DNA of 64,000 nucleotides from Clostridia bacterium (GCA_017509065.1 JAFWQM010000217.1:62001-126000); one strand, 5' to 3'; positions 1 through 8,317 are shown, numbered from the stretch's first letter. Numbers and translations are program-made. Notes: generated from the letters alone by a model not told the origin.

Positions 1-258
1 AGCTGCGTCAGGCTGAATCTCCACCGCATCACAGGTGATGGAGCATTCCCGCCCGTAAAGCAGCAGCGGCAGGATCCCCGTGCCTGTGCCCAGATCACAT
101 ACCTGGCTTTTTGGATGCGGCCGGGCGAAGTCCGCCAGCAGCACGGCGTCCATGCCGAAGCGGAAGGCGTCAGGGGACTGGATGACGCGCAGGTCCATCA
201 ATTGCAGATCATCCACACGCTCACCGGGAAGCAGCAGGCCGTTCAAATCATCATTCAT
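1..258 (-). CDS. TrmN6-like SAM-dependent methyltransferase, N-terminal part (cut by window edge)
   Basis: Only the first 86 codons are inside the window; the gene runs off the left edge. The visible protein starts MNDDLNGLLLPGERVDDLQ and has the sequence RVIQSPDAFRFGMDAVLLADF followed by the SAM-binding loop DLGTGTGILPLLL. That opening is typical of the tRNA1(Val) A37 N6-methyltransferase family (TrmN6/YfiC). The catalytic NPPY motif would lie beyond the edge, so the exact target is unproven. The ATG overlaps the end of the SpoIID-like gene by 8 bp, so the two genes are probably cotranscribed and translationally coupled. Confidence 0.8.
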   Translation of the reverse strand, partial: MNDDLNGLLLPGERVDDLQLMDLRVIQSPDAFRFGMDAVLLADFARPHPKSQVCDLGTGTGILPLLLYGRECSITCDAVEIQPDAA

Positions 259-2293
259 AAATCGTAAACTCCAGATACTGCATCATGCAGTAGCCACTGA
301 TGCCCTGATATGTAACCGCGCACCAGGTATCGCCGACGGCCGTGATGGTCGCGTATTCGTTCTTCGGGATTTCCAGCAGGATGCGCGAATCCGTGGAGCA
401 GCCTTCGCGCAGGTTCAGCGTGCTCAGCGGCGTATTGACGCGGCCCAGCACGGGCATAGACAACGTGCGCATGGGCTCCAAAATGACGGAGGCGGAGGTG
501 GGGGAGACTTGTTCAGGAGCGGCGGAGAATGACAGAAACTTTGTCATGACGTAACCCTGAATCCCCTCATAGACCACCTTGCACCAGTCCGCGCCTTCCT
601 CGAGCACGATCACCTGATCGTTTTGCGGGATGGTGCACAGTACTTTCGCGCTGCTCTTTGGTTCGCGCCGCAGATTCAGCGAGCCTTTTTCCGTGGTCAC
701 AGCGGCTGTAACGCCCGCCTGCGGAAGTATCGGCGCGGGCGCGGCGGGGGTCTCAAACCGTTCGGCAAAGGAGAGAAAGCGCGTCATCACGTACCCTTCG
801 CTGCCGTTATAGGCGACCAGGCTCCAGGTGCCGCCCCGATCATAAACGCTGATCTGTTCATACTGCGGAATCGTGCACACCACCTTCGCGCCGGTGTTTG
901 GCGCGGAACGCAGGTTCAAAGCGCCGCTTTCCGTGTTGACCCAGGCAGTCACCACGGGCACGGACGGCCCGGGCGTTTCCGCGGGCGCAGGAGCTTCGGT
1001 GACCTGAACGGGCGTATCCAGCGTGTACAGCACGCGCACGCAGCAGGGGTAATAGAACCCAAGAATCTGGTCGTACGTATATCCCATCCGGGCCATCTGC
1101 ATCGCTCCGCGCTGGCTCATGCCAACGCCGTGGCCATATCGCCGGGCGGAGATCACGAACTGGTCGCCGCTCTGCGAGACCGACCAGAGCTCATTTTTTG
1201 CTGAATTGATGCTCATGCCAAGCGCGCTTTCAAGCTCACTGAAAATATCAAAGGTGATGATGCCGGAGGCGGTCTGGCCGTTAAGGGTGTAGCCCACTTC
1301 AAAATCCAGCTTGGTATACAGCCGACTGGGATAAGCGTATTTGGGCGTATGCGGAACGACGGCGTACACCGCTGTCACCGCCGCGCCTTCTCCGAATGAT
1401 GCTGTCGCTTTTTTATTCAGCAGGCCTCCCAGTTTGCCGCTCTGCGGATTGGACGCGCTCACCCGTACGGATTTCACAACCGCGTCCGGATTGCTGAGGT
1501 CATAGGGGTCGTCCCTGAGCGTCAGGTAATCGGGCCCGGACACGTTCCAGGCATTCTTCACCGTTTCCGTCTGCCCTCCGTTGGAGGCGGTATAATAGGT
1601 GGCTGTGTATTCGCTCCCGTTCTTCACCGCGATGCCGCTGGTTTCATCCACAGCCCGGCGGCAGTTATCGTTGCCGGAGGGCGTGCCGTTGTACATCTGA
1701 TCGGCGGTGGTGTCCACCAGATCGTACAGGGACGATCCATTCCCCATGGCGTTCAGTGTGTAGGTACGAGCAGCTACTGCCTGGGCTTTCAGCGCTTCCA
1801 GGCCGGAAGAGTTGCCCATTTCGTAAGGCAGCACGCCGTACAGGTAATCCTCGATGTACACATACGCGACCACGTAGAGGGTACCACCTTTCGCCGTAAA
1901 CACCAGATCGCCGGGATATACATTGCCGGGCTCCCGACCCTGGGCGATTTTCACGCCGCCGGAACGCCGAGTCAGCCTGAAAGACGCGCCCATATTGCTC
2001 ACCGTCCCGTTGATTGTCAGGGACAGGTATCCGCTGCTCTTATTGAAGCTTACGACAACCGTCGCGCCGTTTCCAAGTGTCTGACCGTTCACGGTATAGC
2101 TGCCGCTGACCGTCAGTTTCAGGCTGGAAGGGTTTCCCAAAGATTGCAGCCGCACGCGGACGATGCCGCTCTTTTCGCCGCCCATGTTCAGCGGCGCGCT
2201 CTGCGGCCCGGTTTCCGCCAGCGCCGGGAGAAAAGCCATTTGTGAAATCAGCATGCCGATTACGATCAGCCAGGTTATTCCGCGTTTGTGCAT
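251..2293 (-). CDS. Secreted SpoIID/LytB-domain protein with three SH3 repeats
   Basis: 680 aa starting MHKRGITW, with a signal peptide ending near residue 26 (LPALAE). Start chosen because AGACGGAGGAAGAACAG lies just upstream; a longer in-frame start lacks such a site. The SpoIID region has ARTYTLNAMG around residue 172 and the family signature GHGVGMSQRGAMQMA around residues 384-400. Three bacterial SH3 domains follow (about 444-505, 530-587, 614-677), each with an LNLR motif and ending GY(V/C)M. SpoIID is a peptidoglycan lytic transglycosylase acting on denuded glycan in sporulation; this long SH3-carrying version may instead be a general wall hydrolase or amidase enhancer. The export and wall-binding calls are firm; the sporulation link is inference. 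Confidence 0.88.
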   Translation of the reverse strand: MHKRGITWLIVIGMLISQMAFLPALAETGPQSAPLNMGGEKSGIVRVRLQSLGNPSSLKLTVSGSYTVNGQTLGNGATVVVSFNKSSGYLSLTINGTVSNMGASFRLTRRSGGVKIAQGREPGNVYPGDLVFTAKGGTLYVVAYVYIEDYLYGVLPYEMGNSSGLEALKAQAVAARTYTLNAMGNGSSLYDLVDTTADQMYNGTPSGNDNCRRAVDETSGIAVKNGSEYTATYYTASNGGQTETVKNAWNVSGPDYLTLRDDPYDLSNPDAVVKSVRVSASNPQSGKLGGLLNKKATASFGEGAAVTAVYAVVPHTPKYAYPSRLYTKLDFEVGYTLNGQTASGIITFDIFSELESALGMSINSAKNELWSVSQSGDQFVISARRYGHGVGMSQRGAMQMARMGYTYDQILGFYYPCCVRVLYTLDTPVQVTEAPAPAETPGPSVPVVTAWVNTESGALNLRSAPNTGAKVVCTIPQYEQISVYDRGGTWSLVAYNGSEGYVMTRFLSFAERFETPAAPAPILPQAGVTAAVTTEKGSLNLRREPKSSAKVLCTIPQNDQVIVLEEGADWCKVVYEGIQGYVMTKFLSFSAAPEQVSPTSASVILEPMRTLSMPVLGRVNTPLSTLNLREGCSTDSRILLEIPKNEYATITAVGDTWCAVTYQGISGYCMMQYLEFTIYE

Positions 2294-2357
2294 CTGTTCT
2301 TCCTCCGTCTGCGCAATAGATCGTACAAAAGATTGCGGCAATCTCGTAATCACATGC

Positions 2358-2386
2358 AGTGTACCATATCGCGCCTTATTTGTCCA
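2358..2386 (-). promoter_or_regulatory. Predicted sigma-A promoter of the SpoIID-like gene
   Basis: On the minus strand, TGGACA (-35) and TACACT (-10) are separated by 17 nt, with about 65 nt of leader before the ATG at 2293. It diverges from the promoter proposed for the YczE operon. Confidence 0.5.
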
Positions 2387-2457
2387 TGGCAATGATTGGG
2401 CTGAAAGAAAGACTTCTTTTGATGCCAAGCCGAACAGTCTCATTTTTGTTTTTCCGC

Positions 2458-2486
2458 TTGTGTGACGGGGAAAAACGTGATAGGAT
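2458..2486 (+). promoter_or_regulatory. Weak candidate promoter of the YczE/Card1/two-component operon
   Basis: TTGTGT and TAGGAT are spaced by 17 nt, 44 nt ahead of the ATG at 2530. Both hexamers deviate from consensus, so this is only the best candidate in the gap. Confidence 0.35.
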
Positions 2487-2529
2487 AAAGAGGAGGGAAA
2501 AAAGAACAAGAAAGAGTAGTGAGGAACGA

Positions 2530-3180
2530 ATGGAAAACGCGAAAGATCCGCTGATGAAGCGAAGAGTGATGCTGGCCCTGGCGGGGATGCTGCTGGCGGG
2601 TGTCAGCGTGGGTATTTTCAAGCGCTCGTTTTTCGGGGTGGATCCCTTCCAGTGCTTCTGCGGCGGGCTGGCAAACGTGATCCCGATCGGCTTCGGCACC
2701 CTGTATATGCTCATTAACGCGGCGCTGCTTGTAATCGTGTTCTTTCTGGATAAGCATTACATCAGCATTTCAACGTTCATCAATCTCTTCCTGCTGGGTT
2801 ATGTCGCGGAGTTCACCGAAAAAGGTCTGGCCGCGCTGCTGGGAGATCAGGGGCTCATCGGCCGGGTTGTTCTTTTGATCGCGGCCATTATCCTGACCTG
2901 TATCGCCGCATCGCTGTATTACACCGCAGATCTGGGGGTTTCCGCCTATGATGCCATTCCGCTGCACATCGCAGATACGAAGCCAAAGCTGTTTGGCAAA
3001 GTGATTCCTTTCCGATTTATCCGCATCGTGAGCGACCTGATATGTACCCTGATCGGATTTCTGCTGGGCCTGATGCCCGGCATCGGTACGGTGATCACCG
3101 CGCTGTTCATGGGCCCGCTCATCACCTTCTTCCGCCAGCATCTTTCCGACCCACTGCTGAACAGAGGGAAAACGTCATGA
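2530..3180 (+). CDS. YczE/YitT-like multi-pass membrane protein
   Basis: 216 aa integral membrane protein starting MENAKDPLMKRR after a GAGG site. It has about five hydrophobic segments (residues about 14-30, 48-75, 78-100, 110-135, 165-195). Family-typical features are GVSVGIFKRSFFGVDPFQC near the N-terminus and a central ADLGVSAYDAIPLHIAD segment, which match the YczE/YyaS/YitT-type proteins of Firmicutes. Their molecular function is not established. First gene of a tight operon: its TGA overlaps the next gene's ATG (ATGA). A role as membrane partner of the following nuclease and two-component system is only suggested by the coupling. Confidence 0.7.
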   Translation: MENAKDPLMKRRVMLALAGMLLAGVSVGIFKRSFFGVDPFQCFCGGLANVIPIGFGTLYMLINAALLVIVFFLDKHYISISTFINLFLLGYVAEFTEKGLAALLGDQGLIGRVVLLIAAIILTCIAASLYYTADLGVSAYDAIPLHIADTKPKLFGKVIPFRFIRIVSDLICTLIGFLLGLMPGIGTVITALFMGPLITFFRQHLSDPLLNRGKTS

Positions 3181-4331
3181 AAACCAATATCGAACTGTAC
3201 GACGACCGGCCGATTGAAAACGTGCTGGGCACGGAGATGTTCCGCCCCGAGGAAACGGTAATGGTCTGTTCACAGGAAGTGGCGGACAACAAGGAACTGC
3301 ACCGCTCGCTGGAAAAATACTTTCAATACCGGGGCATCCCGATAAAGCTGACTTTCGTGCCCGCCAGCTTGCTGGACGCGGTGAAGGTGGAAAAGACGCT
3401 CAAAAAAGTGTTGGAAACACACGAAGACTGCGCCATCGACATCGCGGGCGGCAGCGACGCTGCGCTGTTCGCGGCAGGGGCCATTTCGGGGAACACGCCG
3501 GTGTACACCTACAGCCGCAAGCGCAATATGTTCTTTGAAATCAAAAACGCGCCTTTTGCCCGCGCTCTTCCCTGCACCGTCAGGCTGGACGCGGAAAGCT
3601 GCTTTCTGATGGCGGGCGGAACGCTGCTGCCGGGGCGTGAGGATAATGAAAAGCTGAAGGAAATGCTGCCGCAGATCGACGCGCTGTTCTCGGTCTACGC
3701 CGCGCACCGGCGCATATGGAACCGTCAGATCAGCTATTTCCAGAAAATCTCCCAGAACGCCGATCCTTCCCTCAAAGCAGAGGGAAGCCGTACGGGCAAG
3801 GCAGACAACGGGATCGTGGCGGTGGACGAAGGCATGGTGCACGATCTTGCCGGTGCCGGCTTGATTGACTGCCTGACCCTTACGGAGGAAAGCGTATCCT
3901 TCCGTTTCGCGGATGAAACCGTTCGTTTCTGGCTGCGGGATATGGGCTCCGTGCTGGAATTGCAGGTCTACCGCGCCTGCCTCGCCGCCGAATGCTTTGA
4001 CGACGTGATCCTCAGCGCGGTGGTGAACTGGAAGGCGGATGAAAAGCGGCGAGACGCTGTGACCAACGAAATCGACGTGATGGCCGTGCGCGGCGTGCAG
4101 CCGGTGTTCATCAGCTGCAAGACCTGCGAAATCAAAACGGAGGCCCTCAATGAACTGGCTATCCTGCGCGACCGTTTCGGGGGAAAAGGCTCCCGGGCAA
4201 TCATCGCCACTTCCGCCGCTTCCTCCAAAAGCCGCGCCGTGATGCGCAGGCGCGCGGCGGAGCTGGAAATCGAAGTGATCGAATGGGAAGATCTGCAGCT
4301 GGACAAACTGACAGAAAGGCTGAAGCAATGA
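3177..4331 (+). CDS. Card1-like protein (DUF1887): CARF-like domain plus PD-(D/E)XK nuclease
   Basis: 384 aa. The N-terminal half looks like a CARF/Rossmann ligand-binding domain, with the phosphate-loop-like sequence DIAGGSDAALFA at residues 88-99. The C-terminal half has a PD-(D/E)XK nuclease arrangement: E261 (GSVLELQVY), D300 (NEIDVMAV) and K315 (FISCKT), the last in an S-x-K rather than E-x-K form. This order matches the Card1/Can2-type DUF1887 family, whose CRISPR members are cyclic-tetra-adenylate-activated DNA/RNA nucleases. No type III CRISPR gene or array is in the window. Start and stop overlap both neighbours (ATGA at each end), tying it to the YczE-like protein and the two-component pair. 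Nuclease activity here is inference. Confidence 0.75.
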   Translation: MKTNIELYDDRPIENVLGTEMFRPEETVMVCSQEVADNKELHRSLEKYFQYRGIPIKLTFVPASLLDAVKVEKTLKKVLETHEDCAIDIAGGSDAALFAAGAISGNTPVYTYSRKRNMFFEIKNAPFARALPCTVRLDAESCFLMAGGTLLPGREDNEKLKEMLPQIDALFSVYAAHRRIWNRQISYFQKISQNADPSLKAEGSRTGKADNGIVAVDEGMVHDLAGAGLIDCLTLTEESVSFRFADETVRFWLRDMGSVLELQVYRACLAAECFDDVILSAVVNWKADEKRRDAVTNEIDVMAVRGVQPVFISCKTCEIKTEALNELAILRDRFGGKGSRAIIATSAASSKSRAVMRRRAAELEIEVIEWEDLQLDKLTERLKQ

Positions 4332-5008
4332 GAATTTTATTGGTGGAAGATGAAAAGGGCATTTCCTCCGCGATATGCCAGGTGTTCAGAAAAGAAAACT
4401 TTTCCGTTGACCCGGTGTATACCGGCCCGGACGGGCTGGATTACGCGCTGGACGGCAATTACGATGCCATCATTCTGGACGTGATGTTGCCCGGTATAGA
4501 TGGATTTCAGGTTTTGAAACGCATCCGGGAGAAGGGAATCAAAACCCCCGTTTGTATGCTGACTGCCCGTTCCGGCCTGGACGACCGTGTGCGCGGCCTG
4601 GAAAGCGGTGCGGATTATTACCTGCCCAAGCCTTTCCAGATGGCGGAGCTGATCGCCTGCCTGCGTGCTATCACCCGGCGCAAGGAGGAAGCGCCTGTGA
4701 TGGAGCTTTCCTTCGGCGACATCCAGCTGAACCAGCAGGAAGCCAAACTGGTAAACAGAAGCAGCGGCGAGAGCGTGAAGCTGGGGGCGAAGGAATACCA
4801 GATCATGGAAATGTTCCTGCGGAATCCCAAACAGATATTGCCCAAGGAAACCATTTTCGACCGCGTGTGGGGCTATGAAAGTGAGGCGGATTACAGCAAT
4901 CTGGAGGTCTATCTCTCCTTTTTGCGCAAGAAGCTGACCTTCCTGGGCTCCAGGGTGAAAATCAAAGCCACCCGCGGCATCGGTTATTCGCTGGAGGAAG
5001 AGGCATGA
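4328..5008 (+). CDS. OmpR/PhoB-family response regulator
   Basis: 226 aa. Receiver domain about 1-115 with acidic pocket ED at 8-9, phosphoacceptor D51 (IILDVMLPG), the conserved T/S near TARS and K in LPKPF. A winged-helix DNA-binding domain follows (about 125-222) with GAKEYQIMEMFLRNP and the C-terminal RGIGYSLEE. Start ATG at 4328 overlaps the stop of the nuclease gene. It is followed, again by an ATGA overlap, by its histidine kinase. Its targets cannot be read from the sequence; it may autoregulate the operon. Confidence 0.95.
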   Translation: MRILLVEDEKGISSAICQVFRKENFSVDPVYTGPDGLDYALDGNYDAIILDVMLPGIDGFQVLKRIREKGIKTPVCMLTARSGLDDRVRGLESGADYYLPKPFQMAELIACLRAITRRKEEAPVMELSFGDIQLNQQEAKLVNRSSGESVKLGAKEYQIMEMFLRNPKQILPKETIFDRVWGYESEADYSNLEVYLSFLRKKLTFLGSRVKIKATRGIGYSLEEEA

Positions 5009-6357
5009 TCCGCAAGCTGAAAGTCCGCATGATTCTGCTGGTGCTCATCGGACTGCTGCTGGCTTCCGCCGGACTGGTGGCCGCCATCAACCAGATGAAC
5101 TGGAACAGCTTGTCACGTCAGGCAAACGAAGTATTGGACATGCTGGCGGAAAACAACGGCCAGCGGCCCAGCTTCCAGTTCCGCAGCGGTATCAATAATT
5201 ACCGAAACAGTGGCAGAGCTTCGGAAACTCCGCCTGCCGAACCGGACAGAACAGCCTTGCCCAATACCACTCCTTCACCAGAGGAAGGAACCCTGCCGCC
5301 GTGGATGCAGAACGGTCAGAATGAACAGGGAAGAGACAGAACGCGCAACGCGGCAAGCCTGTCCAACTATTATACGATCACGCTCGACGCAGAGAACAGC
5401 GTAAAAAATTGGACAAGCGACCGAACGAATCTTTATACCGATGAGGAGATCAGCCAGATGGCCGCGTCCGTGCTGCAAAGTGGAAAAACGTCCGGCCGTG
5501 TGGGGACGCAGTTTTTTCGGCTGCTGGATCAGGACGAAGCGGGATCCCGCCTGTTGATCGCAGTGGACAACCGGCTGGAAATCCAGAATATGGAAAATGT
5601 GCTTCGTGTAACCGCTCTGGTAGCCGTGGCGGAGGACGCGCTGCTGAGTCTTGCCGCCATCTGGCTGATCCACAGGCTGGTGAAGCCCGTGGACGAGGCC
5701 ATGGAAAAACAGAAGCAGTTCGTGTGGGACGCCAGCCATGAGCTGAAAACGCCGCTGGCCGTGATCTCCGCGAACGCGGAAGCGCTGGCCGGAGAAGTCG
5801 GCGGCAATAAATCGCTTGACTATATACAGTCCGAAGTCAAGCGAACCGACAGCCTGATTCAAAACCTGCTCACCCTGGCCCGCATGGAAAAGGGAACGGT
5901 CCAGGCCGCGCATCAGCGCTTTGACCTGAGTAACGCGCTGCTGGAGGTGGCATTGCCTTTTGAGTCCGCCATGTTTGAGGCGGGCAGGGAACTGACGCTG
6001 AACATCCCGGACGGAGTCAGCTGCGTGGGCGACCAGGATATGATCAAGCAACTCATCGTGATCCTGCTCAGCAACGCGCAGAAGTATTCCGACGAGGGCG
6101 GAAAAGTCAGCGTCAGCCTGGAAACCAGGGGGGAGAGGCGCATCCTGAAAATCCACAACACCGGCTCCGCCATCCCGCACGAAGCACAGGAGAAAATATT
6201 TGACCGATTCTACCGCGTGGATTCATCCCACAACCGGGAGATTGAAGGCAACGGCCTGGGGCTCGCCATCGCAAAGAGCGTCGTGGAAGCGCACAAAGGG
6301 AAGATCACCGTCCAAAGCGCCAAAGGAGAAGGAACGACGTTTACCGTGACGCTGTAG
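5005..6357 (+). CDS. Sensor histidine kinase
   Basis: 450 aa. TM1 at about 9-30, an extracytoplasmic loop of about 170 residues that is low-complexity and rich in P, N and T in its first half (about 60-118), and TM2 at about 200-223. The HisKA domain carries the phosphoacceptor H244 (DASHELKTPL). HATPase_c follows, with N-box LLSNAQKYSDEGG, F-box FDRFYRVD and G2-box GNGLGLAIAKS. No HAMP domain is obvious; the kinase core begins almost directly after TM2. Partner of the preceding response regulator. The ligand is unknown; the disordered sensor loop gives no clue. Confidence 0.95.
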   Translation: MIRKLKVRMILLVLIGLLLASAGLVAAINQMNWNSLSRQANEVLDMLAENNGQRPSFQFRSGINNYRNSGRASETPPAEPDRTALPNTTPSPEEGTLPPWMQNGQNEQGRDRTRNAASLSNYYTITLDAENSVKNWTSDRTNLYTDEEISQMAASVLQSGKTSGRVGTQFFRLLDQDEAGSRLLIAVDNRLEIQNMENVLRVTALVAVAEDALLSLAAIWLIHRLVKPVDEAMEKQKQFVWDASHELKTPLAVISANAEALAGEVGGNKSLDYIQSEVKRTDSLIQNLLTLARMEKGTVQAAHQRFDLSNALLEVALPFESAMFEAGRELTLNIPDGVSCVGDQDMIKQLIVILLSNAQKYSDEGGKVSVSLETRGERRILKIHNTGSAIPHEAQEKIFDRFYRVDSSHNREIEGNGLGLAIAKSVVEAHKGKITVQSAKGEGTTFTVTL

Positions 6358-6395
6358 CAGATGACCATCTTTGCGAAAAAATTTTCTCCAAACCC

Positions 6396-6424
6396 TGTTA
6401 AAATGTCCATGATTATGTTATAAT
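6396..6424 (+). promoter_or_regulatory. Promoter region of first small secreted-protein gene
   Basis: TATAAT at 6419-6424 with a poor -35 (TGTTAA) 17 nt upstream. The block from CTGTTAAAATGTCCATGA through the ribosome binding site AAGGAGGCTCTCCAC is nearly identical to the block ahead of the second copy, so it was duplicated with the gene. Confidence 0.65.
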
Positions 6425-6477
6425 GAAAATGATAGGAAAAGCACATATCCAAATCAACACAAAAGGAGGCTCTCCAC

Positions 6478-6876
6478 ATGAAAAGACTCGTCGCACTGTT
6501 CCTGGCAATCATCTGCATCTGTTCCACCTGCACCGCATTTGCTGCCGAAAACTCCCGTCGGGCAAAGTACATCCGCTTCATTCCGACTGAAGTTGTTGCT
6601 GAAAGCAAAAAAGTAAAGGTAACCGGTTACTTCGTGAATTTAAACGATGACTATGAAGTGATGAATTTCTCAGATTTTAAGATGACAGTTCGTTACAACA
6701 ACAAAGTGATTGCCGAAGGCAATTTCGGGACACTCAAAGAGTTCACCGTTCCGCCACTGGGAATGGTGAAGCGCACCTTCACATTCAATGAAAGACGAAA
6801 TATAAAAACAGGTACATATATCTGTGATATAGATTTCGACTGCGTTATTTCCTGTTCGTTTGAATACTGGGAATAA
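6478..6876 (+). CDS. Small secreted SLAP-like protein, copy 1
   Basis: 132 aa. Signal peptide MKRLVALFLAIICICSTCTA with cleavage near AFAAE. The mature part (about 110 aa) reads as a single beta-rich domain: YIRFIPTEVV, then VKVTGYFVNLNDD, an NFG(T) turn, PPLG, and a terminal CSFEYWE. The order F(I/V)P...V.GYF.NLN...G.FG...F..PP resembles the SLAP-type surface domain of Firmicutes, but I cannot confirm membership. Three cysteines in the mature part. The gene is visibly richer in A+T than its neighbours. A paralogue sits directly downstream. Function unknown. Confidence 0.75.
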   Translation: MKRLVALFLAIICICSTCTAFAAENSRRAKYIRFIPTEVVAESKKVKVTGYFVNLNDDYEVMNFSDFKMTVRYNNKVIAEGNFGTLKEFTVPPLGMVKRTFTFNERRNIKTGTYICDIDFDCVISCSFEYWE

Positions 6877-6898
6877 AATGGAATGAACGATTATTGGC

Positions 6899-6921
6899 TG
6901 GAATGAATATAATTCATTCCA
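6899..6921. repeat. 10-bp perfect palindrome between the two small paralogues
   Basis: Arms TGGAATGAAT and ATTCATTCCA with a 3-nt ATA centre. A further copy of TGGAATGAA lies about 20 nt upstream. No T-run follows, so a terminator is unlikely; it lies just upstream of the second gene's promoter and could be a binding site. It is absent from the equivalent place before copy 1. Confidence 0.6.
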
Positions 6922-6926
6922 CCCTC

Positions 6927-6955
6927 TGTTAAAATGTCCATGAATATGCTATAAT
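6927..6955 (+). promoter_or_regulatory. Promoter region of second small secreted-protein gene
   Basis: TATAAT at 6950-6955, preceded by the same CTGTTAAAATGTCCATGA block as copy 1, and followed by the same CACATATCCAAA leader and AAGGAGG site. Confidence 0.65.
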
Positions 6956-7009
6956 GAACATGAGAGGGACAGACACATATCCAAAACAACACATAAGGAG
7001 GCTCTCCAC

Positions 7010-7411
7010 ATGAAAAGACTCGTCGCTCTGCTTCTGGTGATTGCATGCGTCTGCGCGACATCCACCGCGCTGTGCTACAGGGACGCGCCTATCGGCTACT
7101 ACCTCCGTTTCGTCCCAACGATGATTACGGTTGGCAGTTCATATGTAAAGGTTACCGGATACTTCGTGAACCTGAATGACGACGTGGAAATATTGAATAT
7201 TACTAAACTAAAAATGAATATTTACCAAAACAATAAGAAAATTCTTCAAGGCGATTTCGGTACCATCTCTCAGTTCAGCATTCCTCCACTCGACATGTAT
7301 AAGATTACCCTCACCTTTAAGGGAAAGAATAGTCTGAAAGTAGGCACGTATGCCTGCGACGAGAATTATAGCAGTAAGTTCAGCTGCTCGTTTAGTTATT
7401 ATGAATATTGA
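7010..7411 (+). CDS. Small secreted SLAP-like protein, copy 2
   Basis: 133 aa paralogue of the preceding gene. The leader region and first codons (MKRLVAL) are almost identical, as is the core VKVTGYFVNLNDD; the rest has diverged strongly (for instance FGTISQFSIPPLDM against FGTLKEFTVPPLGM). Signal peptide about 1-22. Like copy 1 it ends in an aromatic-rich SCSFSYYEY. Conservation of the structural pattern but not of surface residues suggests a kept fold with changing specificity. Also A+T-rich relative to its surroundings. Function unknown. Confidence 0.75.
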   Translation: MKRLVALLLVIACVCATSTALCYRDAPIGYYLRFVPTMITVGSSYVKVTGYFVNLNDDVEILNITKLKMNIYQNNKKILQGDFGTISQFSIPPLDMYKITLTFKGKNSLKVGTYACDENYSSKFSCSFSYYEY

Positions 7412-7495
7412 AAAAACGTAATAAAGTGTTAGCTCTGTTCGCGGACGGAAAGAAGCGTTCTTCTATGCCCTGCCGCTGAACAGATCATAGCACAT

Positions 7496-7532
7496 AAAAA
7501 ACGGCGGACTCGTTCAGATGTCCGCCGTTTTT
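7496..7532. terminator. Bidirectional Rho-independent terminator
   Basis: Arms ACGGCGGAC and GTCCGCCGT around a 10-nt loop, flanked by A-run on the left and T-run on the right, so it can serve both the + strand small gene and the - strand tpiA. Confidence 0.9.
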
Positions 7533-7542
7533 ATGAGCAGGT

Positions 7543-8295
7543 TTATTTGTCGTAGTTCACAACCTGGGAGAAGTCGGGAGCTTTCAGGGAAGCGCCGCCG
7601 ATGAGGCCGCCGTCGATTTCGGGCTGCGCCATCAGGCCCTTAACGTTCTTGGGATTCATGCTGCCGCCGTACTGGATACGCACAGCGTTGGCCACGCGCT
7701 TGCCATACTTGCGGGCGATAGCGGCGCGGATAACGCCGATGGTCTCGTTCGCCTGTTCGTCGGTAGCGGTCAGGCCGGTGCCGATAGCCCACACGGGTTC
7801 ATAGGCGATGACCACGTTCTTGATTTCGTCCTCGGTCAGGCCGTTCAGGGCGATCAGGGTCTGATATTCCACCAGAGCGTTGGTGTAGCCCGCTTCGCGC
7901 TCTTCCTTGCGCTCGCCCACGCAGATGATGGGCTTGAGCCCGGCCTTCACGGCTGCGATGGTGCGCAGGTTCACGGTGGCGTCGGTTTCACCGAAATACT
8001 GACGGCGTTCGCTGTGGCCGATGATCACGTATTCCACGCCCGCTTCCTTCAGCATGGCAGCAGAGAGTTCGCCGGTGTACGCGCCTGATTCTTTGAAGTG
8101 CACGTTCTGAGCGCCCAGATGAATGTTGCTGCCCTTGATTTCTTCCTTCACGGCCCAGATATCCACGGCGGGCACGCAGACCACCACAGTAGCGTTGGCA
8201 TCCTTCACCAGAGGCTTGAGATCCGCAACCAGCTTCTTCGCTTCTTCGGGGGTCTTGTTCATTTTCCAGTTACCGGCGATAATAGGCTTGCGCAT
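7543..8295 (-). CDS. tpiA: Triosephosphate isomerase
   Basis: 250 aa, the usual family length. Interconverts dihydroxyacetone phosphate and glyceraldehyde 3-phosphate in the cytosol. Catalytic residues are visible: N and K in AGNWKMNKT, His in IIGHSERR, Glu in AYEPVWAIGTG, and the phosphate loop IQYGGSMNPKN. Start ATG at 8295 follows AAAGGAGTGATTCCC; the longer open frame upstream enters a repeat. Last gene of the cggR-pgk-tpiA cluster, ending at a strong terminator. The repeat pair in the 270-bp gap to pgk may affect relative expression. Confidence 0.97.
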   Translation of the reverse strand: MRKPIIAGNWKMNKTPEEAKKLVADLKPLVKDANATVVVCVPAVDIWAVKEEIKGSNIHLGAQNVHFKESGAYTGELSAAMLKEAGVEYVIIGHSERRQYFGETDATVNLRTIAAVKAGLKPIICVGERKEEREAGYTNALVEYQTLIALNGLTEDEIKNVVIAYEPVWAIGTGLTATDEQANETIGVIRAAIARKYGKRVANAVRIQYGGSMNPKNVKGLMAQPEIDGGLIGGASLKAPDFSQVVNYDK

Positions 8296-8317
8296 GGGAA
8301 TCACTCCTTTATTGTAA

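Noticed and set aside
3042..3176. Longer start for the Card1-like gene inside the YczE-like gene
   Set aside because: Would overlap the YczE frame by 139 bp; the ATG at 3177 has a GAGGG site and the usual ATGA coupling.
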